From NCBI RefSeq assembly GCF_000427405.1, contig NZ_KE386491.1, forward strand, positions 2,215,001 to 2,279,000: a stretch of 64,000 bases of DNA. Direction: 5' to 3'. The notes below the pieces were generated by a model that saw only the letters and a list, made by a program, of their open reading frames with translations, was not told where the DNA came from and did not search any database. Made by a program: the position numbers and the translations under genes. Below, piece after piece: positions 61,385 through 64,000 of the stretch (the stretch's first letter is position 1; the number at the start of each line of letters is the position of its first letter). The stretch comes from Flectobacillus major DSM 103 (GTDB lineage: Bacteria; Bacteroidota; Bacteroidia; Cytophagales; Spirosomataceae).

Positions 61385-62554
61385 CTAAAGATATTTTTGG
61401 AATAGCCCTTGCCACCAAAACTGCGGAATAGTTGCGGTATTAGGACTAAGGGTATATATCTCAGCCTGAGGCTGAGTTAAGGTTTCGAGGTAATCAAGGA
61501 AAAGGGAGTTGGTTTGGCTTTGCCAATCTTCAAACTGCTCGTGTACACTTTGATGACGAGGCAAATAATCCAGAAATTTGCTAAAATCAAAACTTGTATT
61601 GGCAATACCCGCACCTGCACGCTGAGCATCCCAAGCGTTGATTTCTTGTTCGATATGGTTGGGTACTGGCACCATCATAATGGGTTTACCTAAATACATA
61701 GCTTCGCATACCGATTCAAAACCAGCCGTACATACCAAACCCGAACAATCTTGCATCATGGTCAGGAATTTTTCGGCATTTACCTGATGAAATGTCAGGT
61801 TTTCACGGATTTGCCACTCATCCGAGAAATCGGGGTTGTTCCAAAAACAATGAATCTCAACCTCACGATGATTTTCGTGCCAATGAGCAATATCTTCGCC
61901 CAATTTATGATGGGTAATATAGGCCAAGATGTAGGGTTTTTGGGAAGGCTTTAACTGCTTGACCTCCGAACGCAACAAAGGCGGAACTACCCGAATAGCA
62001 CGAGTGGGGTCGTTGGGCATATTGTCGAACGACAAAGCTAATTTTTGGGTACTACCCAATGCCGTTAGTCGGGTATTGATATTGAGCAAACAGCGGTCGA
62101 GTAGTTTATGGGGAATACTTTCAAAATCTTTGTGCAACAATAAATATTGATGAGCAATACATACACAAGGAATTGCGGGTTTATGCAATGTAAAATAAAG
62201 CCCACATACCATTTCGTAAAAGTTGATAACAATATCGGGCTGATAATGGTCTACCTGTTGGGCTAGGTACGAAATGCTTTTGAAGTAATCTTTGGCTTTG
62301 AGCAAATGGGTTTTGATGGTATCCCAAACTCGCAACGCCTTTCCTTGTCCATACACCAGCGATGGGCTTGCAAAAGTATGAATAGGAGCTTGTATTCGCT
62401 CTTGAAAAAAAGTAGGTAAAGGTAGGTTGTTGCCCTTTCCTACCAGAACAGCCACCACTTCATGGCCAGCATCGGTTAGTATTTCAGATAACGAAATAGC
62501 TTGTGTGAGGTGTCCTCGTCCTTCTCCTTGTACAACAAATAAGAATTTACTCAT
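61385..62554 (-). CDS. GT-B fold glycosyltransferase (MurG/UGT-like)
   Basis: A 389-aa cytosolic or membrane-associated glycosyltransferase. The N-terminal Rossmann domain starts FLFVVQGEGRGHLTQAISLSE, with the glycine-rich GEGRGH loop. The C-terminal domain has CSGLVCTAGFESVCEAMYLGKPIMMVPVPNHIEQ, the sugar-nucleotide binding region of the UGT/MurG class (AGFES...E...GKP). Acceptor and donor are unknown. In Bacteroidota this type commonly neighbours an LpxH-like phosphoesterase, as here 235 nt upstream, which suggests glycolipid or lipid A-related work. A consensus-type promoter lies just upstream. Confidence 0.84.
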   Translation of the reverse strand: MSKFLFVVQGEGRGHLTQAISLSEILTDAGHEVVAVLVGKGNNLPLPTFFQERIQAPIHTFASPSLVYGQGKALRVWDTIKTHLLKAKDYFKSISYLAQQVDHYQPDIVINFYEMVCGLYFTLHKPAIPCVCIAHQYLLLHKDFESIPHKLLDRCLLNINTRLTALGSTQKLALSFDNMPNDPTRAIRVVPPLLRSEVKQLKPSQKPYILAYITHHKLGEDIAHWHENHREVEIHCFWNNPDFSDEWQIRENLTFHQVNAEKFLTMMQDCSGLVCTAGFESVCEAMYLGKPIMMVPVPNHIEQEINAWDAQRAGAGIANTSFDFSKFLDYLPRHQSVHEQFEDWQSQTNSLFLDYLETLTQPQAEIYTLSPNTATIPQFWWQGLFQKYL

Positions 62555-62612
62555 ATTAATACATCGTTAAAATCTTGCTATTAAATCAATTTGCTATTAT
62601 GCGAGCAAAGCC

Positions 62613-62642
62613 CAAAATTATTTTCTATAACCCACATCCAAA
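62613..62642 (-). promoter_or_regulatory. Candidate promoter of the glycosyltransferase gene
   Basis: On the minus strand TTTG (62639-62642), an 18-nt spacer and TAATTTTG (62613-62620). The implied leader before the ATG at 62554 is about 50 nt. Confidence 0.62.
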
Positions 62643-62789
62643 ATCAAATATCTGACAGCTAAAACTTCATATCTCTTTGTAAAGGGCTAATAATAGATTA
62701 AGTATTTGCACAAAACAACACATATCTATAACCCTAACAATCAATCACTTACTCCAAATGCCATTTATAATCAAGGCCTATTCATAGCT

Positions 62790-63599
62790 TTAAACTTTGT
62801 TGGTGTAGTCAATCAATACCTCCGAAGGTTCGTCGTCATCGGCTAAAAGTGTATTGGCATTGGCATAATGAATCAACGACCAATTATGTTGGTGGTCTTC
62901 GACCAAGGCACTCAGCGACTCCACCCAATCGCCCGAATTCATATAAGTAACCTGATTGATATTTTTGATTTCGGGCTTATGAATATGCCCACAGATAATA
63001 CCCTCACAGTCGTTGGCGAGGGCTAACTCGGCCAGTTTTTCTTCAAAATCAGACACATGATTCACGGCTTTCTTGACCTGCTGTTTGATTCTTTGCGAAA
63101 ACGAATAATAAGGCAAGCCACGCCAAGCCCGATACTGATTATATAGCTTGTTGATACTTAGCAAAAAAGTATAACCTATATCGCCTAAATGAGCCAACCA
63201 TTTCATCTGAGAGGTCACCGAATCAAAAATATCGCCATGAGTAATAAAAAACTGTTTTTTACCCGACTTCAAGACATAGTCTTTGCGAATGCTAAACTGC
63301 TTGCCCAACTGAAAAGGAATAATTTGGTCGAGAAAATCGTCATGATTTCCTCTGATATACACCACTTTAGTACCCTGTTCTTCAATCATCTTGAGAACCG
63401 CTCGAAAAAAAGCCGTATGTTTTTTTTTCCAAGAGCCTCCCTTTTTCAGTTGCCAGCCATCAATAATATCACCATTCATGATAAGGATATCGCAAGAAGT
63501 AGATTTCAAGAAAGAAACGACCTCTTTGGCCTTTGCCCCTTCCGAGCCTAAGTGTAAGTCAGAAATGACAATTGTTCTATATTGTTTGGTTACTTTCAT
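62790..63599 (-). CDS. LpxH-like metallophosphoesterase (UDP-2,3-diacylglucosamine diphosphatase family)
   Basis: A 269-aa calcineurin-type phosphoesterase with all five metal motifs: SDLHLG (D14, H16), MNGDIIDGW, RGNHDD, THGD and CGHIHKPEI. The insert around WRGLPYYSFSQRIKQQVKKA is typical of the Bacteroidota UDP-2,3-diacylglucosamine diphosphatase-like branch, which is distinct from canonical LpxH and may act on other phospholipid intermediates. The C-terminal MNSGDWVESLSALVEDH is conserved in that branch. It is followed by the glycosyltransferase on the same strand, though the 235-nt gap with its own promoter means they need not be co-transcribed. Confidence 0.88.
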   Translation of the reverse strand: MKVTKQYRTIVISDLHLGSEGAKAKEVVSFLKSTSCDILIMNGDIIDGWQLKKGGSWKKKHTAFFRAVLKMIEEQGTKVVYIRGNHDDFLDQIIPFQLGKQFSIRKDYVLKSGKKQFFITHGDIFDSVTSQMKWLAHLGDIGYTFLLSINKLYNQYRAWRGLPYYSFSQRIKQQVKKAVNHVSDFEEKLAELALANDCEGIICGHIHKPEIKNINQVTYMNSGDWVESLSALVEDHQHNWSLIHYANANTLLADDDEPSEVLIDYTNKV

Positions 63600-64000
63600 T
63601 CAATTCTAATTCAAGCAATTTCAGAGACATAAAGTATAAGCATAAAACCAGAATATACATATCCAGCTTTTTACAGCCGAATTACATTGATACTATTGAG
63701 ATGACCTATTGCTGAATCAAAATTGGAGAATTACTATAACTTAACGGTTGTGCTAGTGTTATGCTTTTGTTAAGGTTATACCGAGAATAGCATGAGAGCA
63801 GAATGCTAGAAAAAAGAAAGCTTACAGAGAGAATCTTAAAAAGATAGGTAAAAAGGAATATCTTTCAATGCCTATATGATACAGCATCAGTTTAATACTT
63901 TTGATGTTAAATAATCGTTGATGTTGACTACTATGTTTTTAATGCCACTTCGACGACTACTGATAGTCAATAGTTTACAATTATCATACATTATCACGGT
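63600..64000. other. Right-end intergenic region, possible start of a truncated gene
   Basis: About 400 nt with no supported full gene. A plus-strand TACTTTTG (63896-63903) matches the -7 promoter consensus. An open frame (ATG 63933, MFLMPLRRLLIVNSLQLSYI) continues past the window edge for at least 22 codons; an in-frame ATG at 63921 is an alternative start. Too little is visible to call a gene. Confidence 0.3.

Overview
The window looks like a chromosomal segment of an AT-rich Bacteroidota bacterium, most likely from the Cytophagales/Spirosomaceae. The signs are SusC/SusD outer-membrane pairs, long FtsX-type permeases, an Oar-like TonB receptor, YD-repeat (RHS) proteins with DUF6443, genes without Shine-Dalgarno sequences, and promoter-like TTTG-N19-TAnnTTTG motifs. 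No rRNA, tRNA, CRISPR array or intact insertion sequence was seen.

Layout. 0-6.7 kb: three tandem minus-strand ABC permease paralogues, the first cut by the window edge. 7.0-13.0 kb: a secreted six-hairpin-glycosidase-like protein, a sugar mutarotase plus FucP transporter operon, a TerC-type membrane protein and an SRPBCC protein. 13.1-27.7 kb: an RHS polymorphic-toxin island. It has two large secreted YD-repeat proteins, the second ending in a predicted ADP-ribosyltransferase tip with an adjacent immunity candidate. These are followed by three headless RHS-core copies carrying other tips, each with its own small downstream gene, plus spare or broken immunity-like genes. Near-identical 52-nt repeats bracket the island. 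27.8-30.9 kb: a TPP-riboswitch-controlled thiamine salvage operon (thiM-thiE-thiD-tenA). 31.0-40.3 kb: small enzymes, a serine hydrolase, a SusC/SusD pair without enzymes, and a PAS/HisKA sensor that lacks an ATPase domain.

40.3-51.6 kb: a probable organophosphonate uptake and degradation cluster. It contains a TIGR03364-type FAD oxidoreductase, a phosphonatase-like HAD hydrolase, a DUF5690 permease, SusC/SusD, a PhnZ-type HD-domain di-iron oxygenase with its active-site residues intact, and an alkaline-phosphatase-superfamily enzyme. A PhoB-like response regulator follows. An octanucleotide satellite abuts the oxygenase stop codon. 52.5-57.5 kb: a gluconate module (6-phosphogluconate dehydrogenase, two FGGY kinases, an AraC regulator). 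57.5-64 kb: a predicted 52-aa protein behind a consensus Bacteroidota promoter, an Oar-like TonB receptor, a GT-B glycosyltransferase and an LpxH-like metallophosphoesterase.

The two regions with most to offer are the RHS island, an apparent record of tip shuffling, duplication and decay, and the phosphonate cluster, which combines TonB-dependent import with oxidative and hydrolytic C-P cleavage enzymes. All functions are read from sequence motifs and remembered family knowledge; no database search was run.
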